A stretch of 9,689 nucleotides of DNA from CAZFIO01 sp964519585 (GTDB lineage Bacteria; Bacillota; Clostridia; Tissierellales; Tissierellaceae). Below, piece after piece: positions 1 to 7,592 of this stretch (position 1 is the first letter of the stretch; each line of letters starts with the position of its first letter). The notes beneath the pieces were generated by a model, which made no database searches, was not told the DNA's origin, and saw only the letters and a list, made by a program, of their open reading frames with translations. The position numbers were made by a program, and so were the translations under genes. Location of the stretch: assembly GCA_964519585.1 (NCBI GenBank), contig CAZFIO010000081.1, positions 1-9,689 on the forward strand, written 5' to 3'.

Positions 1-6
1 CCTAAT

Positions 7-2832
7 TTAATCTTTTAATGTTTTCTCTAGATATCTTCCTGTATATGATTCTTTTACCTTTACTATTTCTTCAGGTGTTCCTGTGGCTACTACTGTGCCA
101 CCCTTGTCTCCACCTTCTGGCCCTAGGTCAATAATATAGTCTGCTGTTTTAATTACATCTAGATTGTGTTCTATGACTATAACTGTATTTCCACCCTCTA
201 CAATTCGGTTCAAAACATCTATAAGCTTGTGAATATCAGCTGAATGCAGGCCTGTTGTTGGTTCATCCAATAAATATATGGTTTTACCAGTGGACCGTTT
301 GGAAAGCTCTGTGGCTAATTTAACCCTTTGGGCTTCCCCACCTGAAAGTTCGGTGGAAGACTGGCCCAATTTAATATAGCCTAGACCCACATCAAATAGG
401 GTTTGTATCCTTCTTTTAATCTTTGGTATATTTTCAAAAAATTCTAGACTTTCTTCCACTGTCATTTCTAGGACATCAGAAATAGTTTTACCCTTATATT
501 TTACTTGGAGGGTCTCCCGGTTGTATCTTTTGCCCTTACAAACTTCACAAGGAACATATACATCTGGCAAGAAGTGCATTTCTACTTTTAATATTCCATC
601 TCCCCTACAAGCTTCACATCTTCCACCCTTTACATTAAAAGAAAATCTTCCTTTTTTGTAGCCTCTGATTTTTGCTTCATTGGTCATGGCAAAGACATCC
701 CTTATATCATCAAAGACTCCAGTATAAGTGGCTGGGTTAGATCTGGGTGTCCTTCCTATAGGGCTTTGGTCTATGGCTATAACCTTGTCTAGATATTCTA
801 TACCCTTAATATCCTTATGCTTACCAGGTTTTGTTTTTGCATTATTTAGCTTTTGGGCTAGGGACTTATAAAGAATTTCGTTGATTAAGGAGCTTTTACC
901 AGAACCTGACACACCAGTAACGGCAGTAAATACACCTAGGGGTATCTTTACATCTATAGCTTTTAAGTTGTTTTCTTCTGCTCCAAGAATCACAACCCAT
1001 TTGCCATTGGATTCTTTTCTCTCCTTAGGTATTTCAATTTTTAGTTTGTGTGATAGGTAAAGTCCTGTTATGGAGTCTGGATTTTCTTTTATCTCATCCA
1101 CATTACCTTCAGCTACTATATAGCCACCATGAATACCTGCACCAGGTCCAATATCTACTATGTGGTCTGCCTCATACATGGTATCTTCATCATGTTCAAC
1201 CACTATAAGCGTATTGCCTAGGTCAGTTAAATCTCTCAGTGTTTTTAGCAGCCTTTCATTATCTCTTTGATGTAAACCTATACTTGGCTCATCTAGGACA
1301 TAGACAACTCCAACTAGGCTTGATCCAATTTGGGTGGCTAGTCTTATTCTCTGGGATTCTCCCCCAGATAGGGTTCCTGCCATTCTTGACATGGTGAGAT
1401 AGTCTAGACCAACATTTTTTAAAAAGTTCAGTCTTTCTTTTATTTCCTTCAAGATCTGATCCCCTATAATAGATTCCTTTTCTGTTAGCTTTAAATCAGT
1501 AAAGAATTCTATTGCCTTTGTTATGGATAAATCGGTGATATCAATAATATTCAGGCCATTTAATCTTACTGATAGGACTTCATCCTTTAATCTTTTTCCA
1601 TGGCAGCTTCCACAAGGATTTTCAGCCATAAATCCGTCAATCCTATCTCTCATATAATCTGAATTGGTAGACCTATACCTTCTTTCCAAATTTGGTATTA
1701 TGCCCTCAAATGTCCCCTTAAATTCTCTCATTCCTTCTTGAAAATGGCTTTCAAAATTAAAAGAAATTACCCTATCAGTTCCGTATAAAAGTTCATCTAG
1801 AAGCTTTTGGGGTGCTTGACCTATTGGTTCATCTAGGCTGAAATCATGATCTTCTGCCAAGGTTTTGAATATTTGATAGTAATAGGTTGATTCACCTGAA
1901 CTACTATGGGGTGCAATGGCCCCTTGATTAATACTTAAGGATTTATTTGGAAATATTAGGTCAGGATCTATCTTTTTGTAGAAGCCTAAACCATTGCAGG
2001 TTGGGCAGGCCCCAAAGGGACTGTTGAAAGAAAACATCCTTGGTTCTAATTCTTCCATGGATATATTGCAATCAGGACAGGATAATTTCTGGCTAAAAAT
2101 CAGTCTTTCCTTGTCTATCATATCAACAACTACCAGGCCATCAGCAAGTTTTAGGGCTGTCTCCAGGGAGTCTGAAAGTCTTCCTTCTATTCCTTCCTTT
2201 ATAATTATCCTATCTACTACCACTTCTATAGTATGATTCTTGTTTTTGTCTAGTTTTATTTCATCTGTTACCTCATAGTTTTCACCATCAATAATAAGCC
2301 TTATAAATCCTTCCTTTTTAATGTTTTCAATTAATTTTACATGCTCACCCTTTTTCCCCCTTACTACTGGGGCTAGAATTTGAAATCTGGTTCTTTCATC
2401 AAATTCTAAAATTTTGTCTACCATCTGGTCTACAGTTTGACTTGAAATCTCCTTTCCGCACTTTGGGCAATAGGGAATACCAATCCTGGCATACAGAAGC
2501 CTTAAATAGTCATATATTTCTGTTACGGTACCTACTGTGGACCTGGGGTTTTTGCTGGTTGTTTTTTGGTCTATAGATATGGATGGTGATAGACCTTCTA
2601 TATATTCAACATCAGGTTTATCCATCTGGCCCAAAAATTGTCTTGCATAGGATGAAAGTGATTCTACATATCTTCTTTGTCCCTCTGCATAAATTGTATC
2701 AAAGGCTAAAGAGGACTTACCTGACCCGCTTAGGCCTGTAAATACTATAAATTTGTTCCTTGGCAGGTCTATATTTATATTTTTCAGGTTATTTTCCTTT
2801 GCCCCTCTTATAATTATTTTATCCTTTGTCAT
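7..2832 (-). CDS. uvrA: UvrA, excinuclease ABC subunit A (damage-sensing ATPase)
   Basis: UvrA is the DNA-damage sensor of bacterial nucleotide excision repair. As a dimer with UvrB it scans DNA, then loads UvrB at the lesion using two ABC-type ATPase modules. The 941-residue length is normal. Module 1 has Walker A GLSGSGKSS (33-41), signature LSGGESQ (488-494), Walker B with D514-E515 and H547. Module 2 has Walker A (640-648), signature LSGGEAQ (829-835), D856-E857 and H889. Zinc-binding cysteine pairs are all present: C122/C125 with C407/C410, C252/C255 with C276/C279, and C739/C742 with C762/C765. The ATG is preceded by GGTGGG, which adjoins the uvrB stop codon, so the two genes are probably co-transcribed and translationally coupled (12 nt gap). 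The stop lies 6 bp from the window edge, so the operon terminator is not visible. The gene appears intact. Confidence 0.98.
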   Translation of the reverse strand: MTKDKIIIRGAKENNLKNINIDLPRNKFIVFTGLSGSGKSSLAFDTIYAEGQRRYVESLSSYARQFLGQMDKPDVEYIEGLSPSISIDQKTTSKNPRSTVGTVTEIYDYLRLLYARIGIPYCPKCGKEISSQTVDQMVDKILEFDERTRFQILAPVVRGKKGEHVKLIENIKKEGFIRLIIDGENYEVTDEIKLDKNKNHTIEVVVDRIIIKEGIEGRLSDSLETALKLADGLVVVDMIDKERLIFSQKLSCPDCNISMEELEPRMFSFNSPFGACPTCNGLGFYKKIDPDLIFPNKSLSINQGAIAPHSSSGESTYYYQIFKTLAEDHDFSLDEPIGQAPQKLLDELLYGTDRVISFNFESHFQEGMREFKGTFEGIIPNLERRYRSTNSDYMRDRIDGFMAENPCGSCHGKRLKDEVLSVRLNGLNIIDITDLSITKAIEFFTDLKLTEKESIIGDQILKEIKERLNFLKNVGLDYLTMSRMAGTLSGGESQRIRLATQIGSSLVGVVYVLDEPSIGLHQRDNERLLKTLRDLTDLGNTLIVVEHDEDTMYEADHIVDIGPGAGIHGGYIVAEGNVDEIKENPDSITGLYLSHKLKIEIPKERKESNGKWVVILGAEENNLKAIDVKIPLGVFTAVTGVSGSGKSSLINEILYKSLAQKLNNAKTKPGKHKDIKGIEYLDKVIAIDQSPIGRTPRSNPATYTGVFDDIRDVFAMTNEAKIRGYKKGRFSFNVKGGRCEACRGDGILKVEMHFLPDVYVPCEVCKGKRYNRETLQVKYKGKTISDVLEMTVEESLEFFENIPKIKRRIQTLFDVGLGYIKLGQSSTELSGGEAQRVKLATELSKRSTGKTIYLLDEPTTGLHSADIHKLIDVLNRIVEGGNTVIVIEHNLDVIKTADYIIDLGPEGGDKGGTVVATGTPEEIVKVKESYTGRYLEKTLKD

Positions 2833-2847
2833 TTAAATCCCACCTTA
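2833..2847 (-). promoter_or_regulatory. uvrA ribosome binding site overlapping the uvrB stop
   Basis: On the minus strand the uvrB TAA is followed immediately by GGTGGG, then ATTTAA and the uvrA ATG. The Shine-Dalgarno sequence therefore sits against the upstream stop codon, which favours translational coupling of UvrB and UvrA synthesis (inference). It also confirms the uvrA start. Confidence 0.75.
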
Positions 2848-4812
2848 ATATTTTAGCATCTTCCTTAAGTCGTGTATCTTGTCTCTAAATTCAGCAGCCT
2901 TCTCAAAATCTAGTTCTTCAGCTGACTTAAGCATAGCTCCTTCTAAACCTATTATCATAGATTCTATTTCATCATTGGTAAAGGTATCTTCATATTTAAC
3001 CTTTTCTTCAGCTACCATGGTTGCTTCTATAATATTTCTTACACCCTTTACTATGGACCTTGGTGTAATTCCATGTTTTTTATTGTAGTTATCCTGTATC
3101 TGCCTTCTTCTGTTTGTTTCTGAAATTGCCCTATCCATAGAACCTGTAATAGTATCTGCATACATAATAACTTTTCCATCTATATTTCTGGCAGCCCTTC
3201 CAATGGTTTGCACCAGGGAGGTTTCTGACCGCAGAAAACCTTCCTTATCTGCATCCAAAATAGCTACCAAGGAAACCTCTGGCAGGTCTAAACCTTCTCT
3301 TAATAAGTTTATCCCTACTAGGACATCATATTTTCCCAATCTTAAATCCCTTATAATCTCCATTCTTTCAATGGTTTCTACATCTGAATGAAGGTAGGTT
3401 ACTTTTATCCCTATATCTTTAAAGTATTTAGTCAGGTCTTCTGCCATCTTTTTGGTCAAGGTAGTTACTAATACCCTTTCCTCCCTGCCTATAACCTTAT
3501 TAATCTCTGTTACTAAATCATCTATTTGGTGCTTGGTTGGTCGCACTTGGATTGGTGGATCCAAGAGGCCTGTTGGCCTAATTATTTGCTCTACAGGTTG
3601 CCCACTATGCTTATGTTCATAGTCTCTTGGAGTTGCTGAAACATATATAATTTGATTAACCATGGATTCAAACTCAGTAAACTTCAGTGGCCTGTTATCC
3701 AGGGCTGAAGGAAGCCTAAATCCATACTCTACTAGATTTGTTTTTCTAGATTTATCCCCTTCATACATGCCTCCAATTTGAGGTATGGTTACATGGGATT
3801 CATCAATTACTATAAGGAAGTCTTCTGGAAAATAGTCTATCAAAGTAAAGGGCCTACTACCTGGGGGTCTATTGGACAAGTGTCTTGAATAGTTTTCAAT
3901 CCCCGAACAAAAACCCATTTCTTCCAGCATCTCTATATCGTACCTGGTCCTTTGCTCCAATCTTTGTGCCTCTACTAATTTATCCTTATCCCTTAGTTCC
4001 TCAAGCCTATGAGCCAATTCTTCTTCTATGCTTACCAGGGCCCTTTTTACCTTATCCTCTGTGGTTGTATAATGAGAAGCAGGAAATATAGATACATGGT
4101 TTCTGCTTCCTATAACCTCACCTGTAAGGTGGTTAACTTCTACAATCCTATCTATTTCATCACCAAAAAACTCCACCCTAATGGAGTTTTCACTTGAAGC
4201 AGCAGGAAATATTTCAAGCACATCTCCCCTAACCCTAAAGGTTCCCCTTATGAAATTAATATCATTTCTTATATACTGGATATCTACCAGTTTCCTCATA
4301 ACCTCATCCCTGTCCCTTACCATACCAGGTCTTAAGGATACAACTAGATTTTCGTAGTCAATAGGGTCCCCCAGCCCATATATACAGGATACGGATGCTA
4401 CTATAATTACATCCCGTCTTTCAAACAAGGCCGCTGTTGCAGAGTGCCTTAGCTTATCTATTTCATCATTTATTGAAGCATCTTTTTCAATATAGGTATC
4501 CGTATGGGCTACATAAGCCTCTGGTTGATAGTAGTCATAGTAGCTTACAAAATATTCAACGGCATTATTTGGAAAAAACTCCTTAAATTCACTGGCCAAT
4601 TGGTAGGCGAGAGTTTTGTTATGCGCTATAACAAGGGTAGGTTTTTGAACCTTTTCTATTATATTTGCAATGGTAAATGTTTTACCTGACCCTGTTACTC
4701 CCAGTAGGGTCTGGTGTTTAACATTGTTATTTAACCCATCTACAAGCTTTTTTATGGCCTCAGGTTGATCACCTGTGGGTTTAAAACTTGACTCTATTTT
4801 AAATTTATTCAA
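2845..4812 (-). CDS. uvrB: UvrB, excinuclease ABC subunit B (helicase-like damage verifier)
   Basis: UvrB receives damaged DNA from UvrA, verifies the lesion with its beta-hairpin and recruits UvrC for incision. The 655 residues contain all expected helicase elements: Walker A GVTGSGKT (38-45), the tyrosine-rich beta-hairpin YYDYYQPEAY (91-100), motif II DESH (337-340), motif III SATP (392-395), motif V around GINLLREGLDLPE (500-512) and motif VI QTIGRAAR (535-542). A C-terminal UVR motif (about 617-651), the UvrC/UvrA contact helix pair, is present. The start codon is TTG (4810-4812), chosen because a perfect AAGGAGG lies 6 nt upstream and no other start fits. The gene is first in a uvrB-uvrA operon and has its own consensus promoter and LexA box, so it is expected to be SOS-induced. 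No disrupted motif is seen. Confidence 0.98.
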   Translation of the reverse strand: MNKFKIESSFKPTGDQPEAIKKLVDGLNNNVKHQTLLGVTGSGKTFTIANIIEKVQKPTLVIAHNKTLAYQLASEFKEFFPNNAVEYFVSYYDYYQPEAYVAHTDTYIEKDASINDEIDKLRHSATAALFERRDVIIVASVSCIYGLGDPIDYENLVVSLRPGMVRDRDEVMRKLVDIQYIRNDINFIRGTFRVRGDVLEIFPAASSENSIRVEFFGDEIDRIVEVNHLTGEVIGSRNHVSIFPASHYTTTEDKVKRALVSIEEELAHRLEELRDKDKLVEAQRLEQRTRYDIEMLEEMGFCSGIENYSRHLSNRPPGSRPFTLIDYFPEDFLIVIDESHVTIPQIGGMYEGDKSRKTNLVEYGFRLPSALDNRPLKFTEFESMVNQIIYVSATPRDYEHKHSGQPVEQIIRPTGLLDPPIQVRPTKHQIDDLVTEINKVIGREERVLVTTLTKKMAEDLTKYFKDIGIKVTYLHSDVETIERMEIIRDLRLGKYDVLVGINLLREGLDLPEVSLVAILDADKEGFLRSETSLVQTIGRAARNIDGKVIMYADTITGSMDRAISETNRRRQIQDNYNKKHGITPRSIVKGVRNIIEATMVAEEKVKYEDTFTNDEIESMIIGLEGAMLKSAEELDFEKAAEFRDKIHDLRKMLKY

Positions 4813-4818
4813 GTTTAT

Positions 4819-4825
4819 CCTCCTT
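4819..4825 (-). promoter_or_regulatory. uvrB Shine-Dalgarno sequence that fixes a TTG start
   Basis: The minus strand reads AAGGAGG, then ATAAAC, then TTG. This full-length match to the 16S anti-Shine-Dalgarno, 6 nt from the TTG, decides the start. The codons just upstream in frame (AAC, ATA, AGG, AGG) offer no alternative start. Confidence 0.88.
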
Positions 4826-4828
4826 CTT

Positions 4829-4840
4829 GAACACTAGTTC
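4829..4840. promoter_or_regulatory. LexA (DinR) operator, SOS box of uvrBA
   Basis: The sequence GAAC-ACTA-GTTC is a perfect dyad that matches the Gram-positive LexA/DinR consensus (GAAC-N4-GTTC); flanking T and A extend the symmetry by one pair. On the uvrB strand it lies about 8 nt downstream of the -10 hexamer, covering roughly +2 to +13 of the predicted transcript, and just upstream of the ribosome binding site. LexA bound here would block initiation or early elongation until RecA-stimulated cleavage. uvrBA is a known LexA target in Bacillus, so motif and context agree. Confidence 0.9.
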
Positions 4841-4846
4841 ACTTCA

Positions 4847-4892
4847 CTATTATATAATAAAATAAGGCTTTGTCAAAACCTATTATATAATA
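4847..4892. repeat. Paired 12-bp palindromes in the divergent uvrB/lipoprotein region
   Basis: The perfect palindrome TATTATATAATA occurs at 4848-4859 and again at 4881-4892. Each is preceded by C, giving identical 13-mers whose starts are 33 bp apart, about three helical turns. The first copy contains the -10 box of uvrB. Both copies contain TATAAT on each strand. They may be a repeated operator, alternative -10 elements, or only an AT-rich coincidence; the repetition itself is directly seen. Confidence 0.55.
4849..4876 (-). promoter_or_regulatory. sigma-A-type promoter of uvrBA
   Basis: The minus strand carries a perfect -35 TTGACA (4871-4876) and a perfect -10 TATAAT (4849-4854) separated by 16 bp. 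The predicted start is near 4842, leaving a leader of about 30 nt that contains the LexA box and the Shine-Dalgarno sequence. A fully consensus promoter with a LexA operator at its start site is typical of strongly inducible SOS genes. Confidence 0.88.
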
Positions 4893-4913
4893 TTTTCTTG
4901 TCTAAATGTTTAA

Positions 4914-4919
4914 TATAAT
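4914..4919 (+). promoter_or_regulatory. Probable -10 element for the lipoprotein gene
   Basis: A consensus TATAAT lies 28 nt before the ATG of the lipoprotein gene, giving a predicted start near 4926 and a short leader. No good -35 is present: the hexamer at 17 bp spacing is TATTTT. The promoter may be weak, activator-dependent, or read by a different sigma factor. Confidence 0.5.
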
Positions 4920-4933
4920 GTAGAATGTTTCTT

Positions 4934-4939
4934 GAGGAG
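4934..4939 (+). promoter_or_regulatory. Ribosome binding site of the lipoprotein gene (selects ATG over GTG)
   Basis: GAGGAG ends 8 nt before the ATG at 4948. An in-frame GTG at 4939 overlaps this site and would have no usable ribosome binding site of its own, so the ATG at 4948 is preferred. That choice also places a Lys-Arg pair directly after Met, as expected for a signal peptide. Confidence 0.8.
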
Positions 4940-4947
4940 TGAATTCA

Positions 4948-6555
4948 ATGAAGCGGTTTATATATATTCTTTTTCTTTTGAGTATAGGCTTAATCTTTAC
5001 AGGATGTCAGAAGAATTTTAGTCCCATTTTGCTTAGGGAAAACCAGGCCAGTTTAAGTGAGGTTAAGGATCTGGATGACCTAAGTTTTGATATTGAGAAA
5101 ATTAGTTTTTCTAAAACATACCAGAATATTGCACCTGAAATTGAAATAATTAAACAAGGTCTAGACCATAAAGTCCTAGCCTCCCTTGGTTTAATAAATT
5201 CTTCAGGTGTTGAAATAGAGAAGATTACTAGAAATGGAAAAGAAATTGATATCTTTGTGAGCAATAAGAATAAATATAGGACTAACCAACTAGTAGTTCC
5301 TCAGCTGGTGATAGATATTAAAGATATTCCTCCCGGCAGGTTAGAAAATTATAAGTTTAATATCCATAACTTAAATTATAAACCCATAAAGATAAAATTA
5401 GATGCCCATGAAGCTATGAATATTGTTAATTCTAGCTCACAAGTCTATATGGCCACTTATCCAAATATAAATATTTCTAAAAATAAATCCAACTATTTTT
5501 GGACTTTGGAATATAACAATATTTTTGACAAAGTTTATAAGGATAGTCCCCTAATAAACCTAAGGGCAACAATTGATGCCGATACAGGTGAAATAGTAGA
5601 AACAAGCAAGGTTCCCGTTTCTACCTATATTGATAATGGTGTATTATTGGGATCCATCTTTAACGACTACTTAATATATAAAAAAATAGACCTATTGGCC
5701 AGTAAAGATACTATAGAGAGTCTTTGGTCTTATAATATCAAGGCTAAGGAGAAGAAAAACCTTTTTACATCTGATGGCAAGATTATTAGTGCTAGTTTTA
5801 GTCCAGATAATAAATATATAGTCTTGTTAGAATCCGGTGAAAAAAGTAATTCTGTTTATATAATTAACTTATCTGAATCAAAGGCATATAAGATTAATTT
5901 TGAAAATACAATTAATCCTGAAATAGTAAGATGGAAGGACAAAAGCAATATTTATATTGTCCACAAAGATGGTAGTAGGAACCTGATATCTAATTATGAT
6001 GTTGAAAAAGATGATTTTGAAATGATACTTGGAACAAAAAAAAATATTGTTGATTTCCAGGTCTATAATGGCTACTTTTTAATAACTGAAATAATAGATT
6101 CTGATAATAATATAAGTAGCATTTACCTTAGTAGGGATTTAAAGGAGATTATATATAAAGACTCAGGCTATAAGGGAAAGTTTATTAATAAAGATCAATT
6201 TGCCTATATTAAAGGAGATAGAGAAAGTGACAAAGATAAGATCTATATCTTTGATATTAGCGAAAACAAGCTACTAGATTCTCCTGAATATAATATTTCA
6301 GATTACACAGTCTTATCGGAGTCTTCCCTAGCCCTAATAGAAAAAATTGAAAATAATAGGATGTTCAAACTTTACCAATATGATTTAGATAAGCAGGAAT
6401 CGACTTCACTAGCAGATATGCCTAGTGGGAAAACTGTCCTAAACCTATTTGAAAACACCCTTTATATTAATACCAATCTTCCCTTTGAAGAAAAAGAAAA
6501 TAGGATAATCTATGCCTTAGATATATCACAAATTAATACTAATACTGAACCTTAG
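4948..6555 (+). CDS. Putative lipoprotein with PepSY/YcdB-like segment and beta-propeller-like C-terminal half
   Basis: I do not recognise this gene as a named family. The 535-residue product begins with MKR, a hydrophobic core (residues 4-17) and a lipobox ending FTG-Cys20, so it is predicted to be exported, lipidated and held on the outer face of the membrane. Residues about 130-218 contain an aromatic FWTLEY motif followed by LRATIDADTGEIVE, which resembles the end of PepSY or YcdB-type domains. From about 235 onward there are repeated short beta-strand blocks such as SASFSPDNKYIVLL and DKIYIFDI, typical of TolB/WD40-like propellers. No catalytic residues are apparent. It is the only plus-strand gene here, divergent from uvrB and overlapping the end of the PDZ gene by 17 bp. 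A role in envelope sensing or protein binding is possible but is inference. Composition is rich in Asn, Lys and Ile. Confidence 0.85.
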   Translation: MKRFIYILFLLSIGLIFTGCQKNFSPILLRENQASLSEVKDLDDLSFDIEKISFSKTYQNIAPEIEIIKQGLDHKVLASLGLINSSGVEIEKITRNGKEIDIFVSNKNKYRTNQLVVPQLVIDIKDIPPGRLENYKFNIHNLNYKPIKIKLDAHEAMNIVNSSSQVYMATYPNINISKNKSNYFWTLEYNNIFDKVYKDSPLINLRATIDADTGEIVETSKVPVSTYIDNGVLLGSIFNDYLIYKKIDLLASKDTIESLWSYNIKAKEKKNLFTSDGKIISASFSPDNKYIVLLESGEKSNSVYIINLSESKAYKINFENTINPEIVRWKDKSNIYIVHKDGSRNLISNYDVEKDDFEMILGTKKNIVDFQVYNGYFLITEIIDSDNNISSIYLSRDLKEIIYKDSGYKGKFINKDQFAYIKGDRESDKDKIYIFDISENKLLDSPEYNISDYTVLSESSLALIEKIENNRMFKLYQYDLDKQESTSLADMPSGKTVLNLFENTLYINTNLPFEEKENRIIYALDISQINTNTEP

Positions 6556-7564
6556 GAAATGTTTCTACCCCTAGGGTTTTTTCTTTACCCCTGTATGTTT
6601 TTTCAACTAAACCCTGCTTAAGATTATAATAGCTAATTGTTACCTTACCTTTATTTAGAAACATAATATCCCTTAAGTCTTCTATATCATTAATAGTCAT
6701 CTTATTGATCCGTAAAATTATATCGCCATGTCTTATTCCAAGCCTAGATGCTATACTAGCCTTCTCCACCTTCAAGACCCTAATCCCCTTATAGGGTTCC
6801 GTGTATAGGGGTGTTTTTAAATCCTCCCTTAGTTTATTAATATATATAATAAACTCGTGTCCTATAATTGCAAAGATGGGAGCAAGATAGTTGTTAGATG
6901 AAAGTATTGATAGGATAAAGAGGATACTAGAATAAAAAAATAGTATTATAGATGTCTCTATGGTTTTTCTTTTAGGAAAATTGCTTATGGTAAAATCACT
7001 ATAATTCAAAATAGCAAGAAGGGTTACAGGCCTTATAAATATATCCCCAATAAAAACAGTAAATGGTACCGGCCAGAATTGGTTATTTACCAAGCCTCCT
7101 ACTATTTTGTTATTATTAAGATAGTACTTTGTTTCCCATGGATTAAAATAATTTAATATAATTAAGATGCTTTCCACCATATGCAAGACTGATATGACAA
7201 TCATTATTTCGTAAGGGTTTATTTTTGGGTAGGAAAACATATTTGAAAACAGGATCAATAAACTGCCACCATAGGATATGCATATAAATCTTTTATCTAA
7301 GAAGGAAAGGCCTACTGATATAATTAAGATATAGAGGTAGTCTTTGGGTATTAGATATACTTGTAAATAGATAAATATAATGGTTGCTATAAGACCACCT
7401 ATAATTCCAAATAGGATTGATCTAAGGGTATATTTTAGCGGGTAATCATTTACATTCCTATATTGCAAATAAATTATCAAGCTTACTAGTATAAAAAAAG
7501 GAGACATGAATGTCTTAAGTATATCTATAATTGTAAAATAAATTATATGATATAGCCCGTACAT
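6539..7564 (-). CDS. Polytopic membrane protein with C-terminal PDZ domain, MinJ-like
   Basis: The 341-residue product has about seven or eight hydrophobic membrane segments (roughly 20-35, 49-72, 76-90, 96-112, 118-139, 165-187, 204-222, 226-241). A C-terminal PDZ domain follows (about 256-320), with the characteristic stretch ASRLGIRHGDIILRINKM. This layout, and the position directly after ctpA and near uvrBA, match MinJ (YvjD) of Bacillus, which links DivIVA to MinCD and controls septum placement. Orthology is inferred from architecture and synteny, not demonstrated. The GHEFIIY sequence near 235 lacks the second His of HExxH, so it is not a site-2 protease. The ATG is preceded by AAGGGGAAG, and the 28-nt gap to ctpA indicates one operon. 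The 3' end overlaps the opposing lipoprotein gene by 17 bp and no terminator is visible there. Confidence 0.8.
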   Translation of the reverse strand: MYGLYHIIYFTIIDILKTFMSPFFILVSLIIYLQYRNVNDYPLKYTLRSILFGIIGGLIATIIFIYLQVYLIPKDYLYILIISVGLSFLDKRFICISYGGSLLILFSNMFSYPKINPYEIMIVISVLHMVESILIILNYFNPWETKYYLNNNKIVGGLVNNQFWPVPFTVFIGDIFIRPVTLLAILNYSDFTISNFPKRKTIETSIILFFYSSILFILSILSSNNYLAPIFAIIGHEFIIYINKLREDLKTPLYTEPYKGIRVLKVEKASIASRLGIRHGDIILRINKMTINDIEDLRDIMFLNKGKVTISYYNLKQGLVEKTYRGKEKTLGVETFPKVQY

Positions 7565-7592
7565 ATAGTCTTCCCCTTTTTTAAATATACAA

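Noticed and set aside
1994..2236. Plus-strand open frame of 80 codons inside uvrA
   Set aside because: It lies antisense to conserved UvrA zinc-module codons, has no ribosome binding site context of note and encodes a low-complexity Ser-rich product typical of a shadow frame.
4870..4891. Plus-strand promoter TTGTCA with TATAAT at 4886-4891
   Set aside because: The spacer is only 10 bp, too short for a sigma-A promoter.
6566..6586. ACCCCTAGGGT followed by a T-run, as a terminator of the lipoprotein gene
   Set aside because: The dyad is a CCCTAGGG palindrome with no room for a loop; the alternative GGGT/ACCC stem has only 4 bp, so no stable hairpin precedes the T-run.
6841..6870. GHE motif of the PDZ membrane protein as a site-2 protease (M50) active site
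   Set aside because: M50 proteases need HExxH; here the sequence is HEFIIY with no second histidine at the required position.
7564..7592. Separate promoter or terminator between ctpA and the PDZ gene
   Set aside because: The 28-nt gap holds only a ribosome binding site and AT-rich sequence with no hairpin or paired promoter hexamers.
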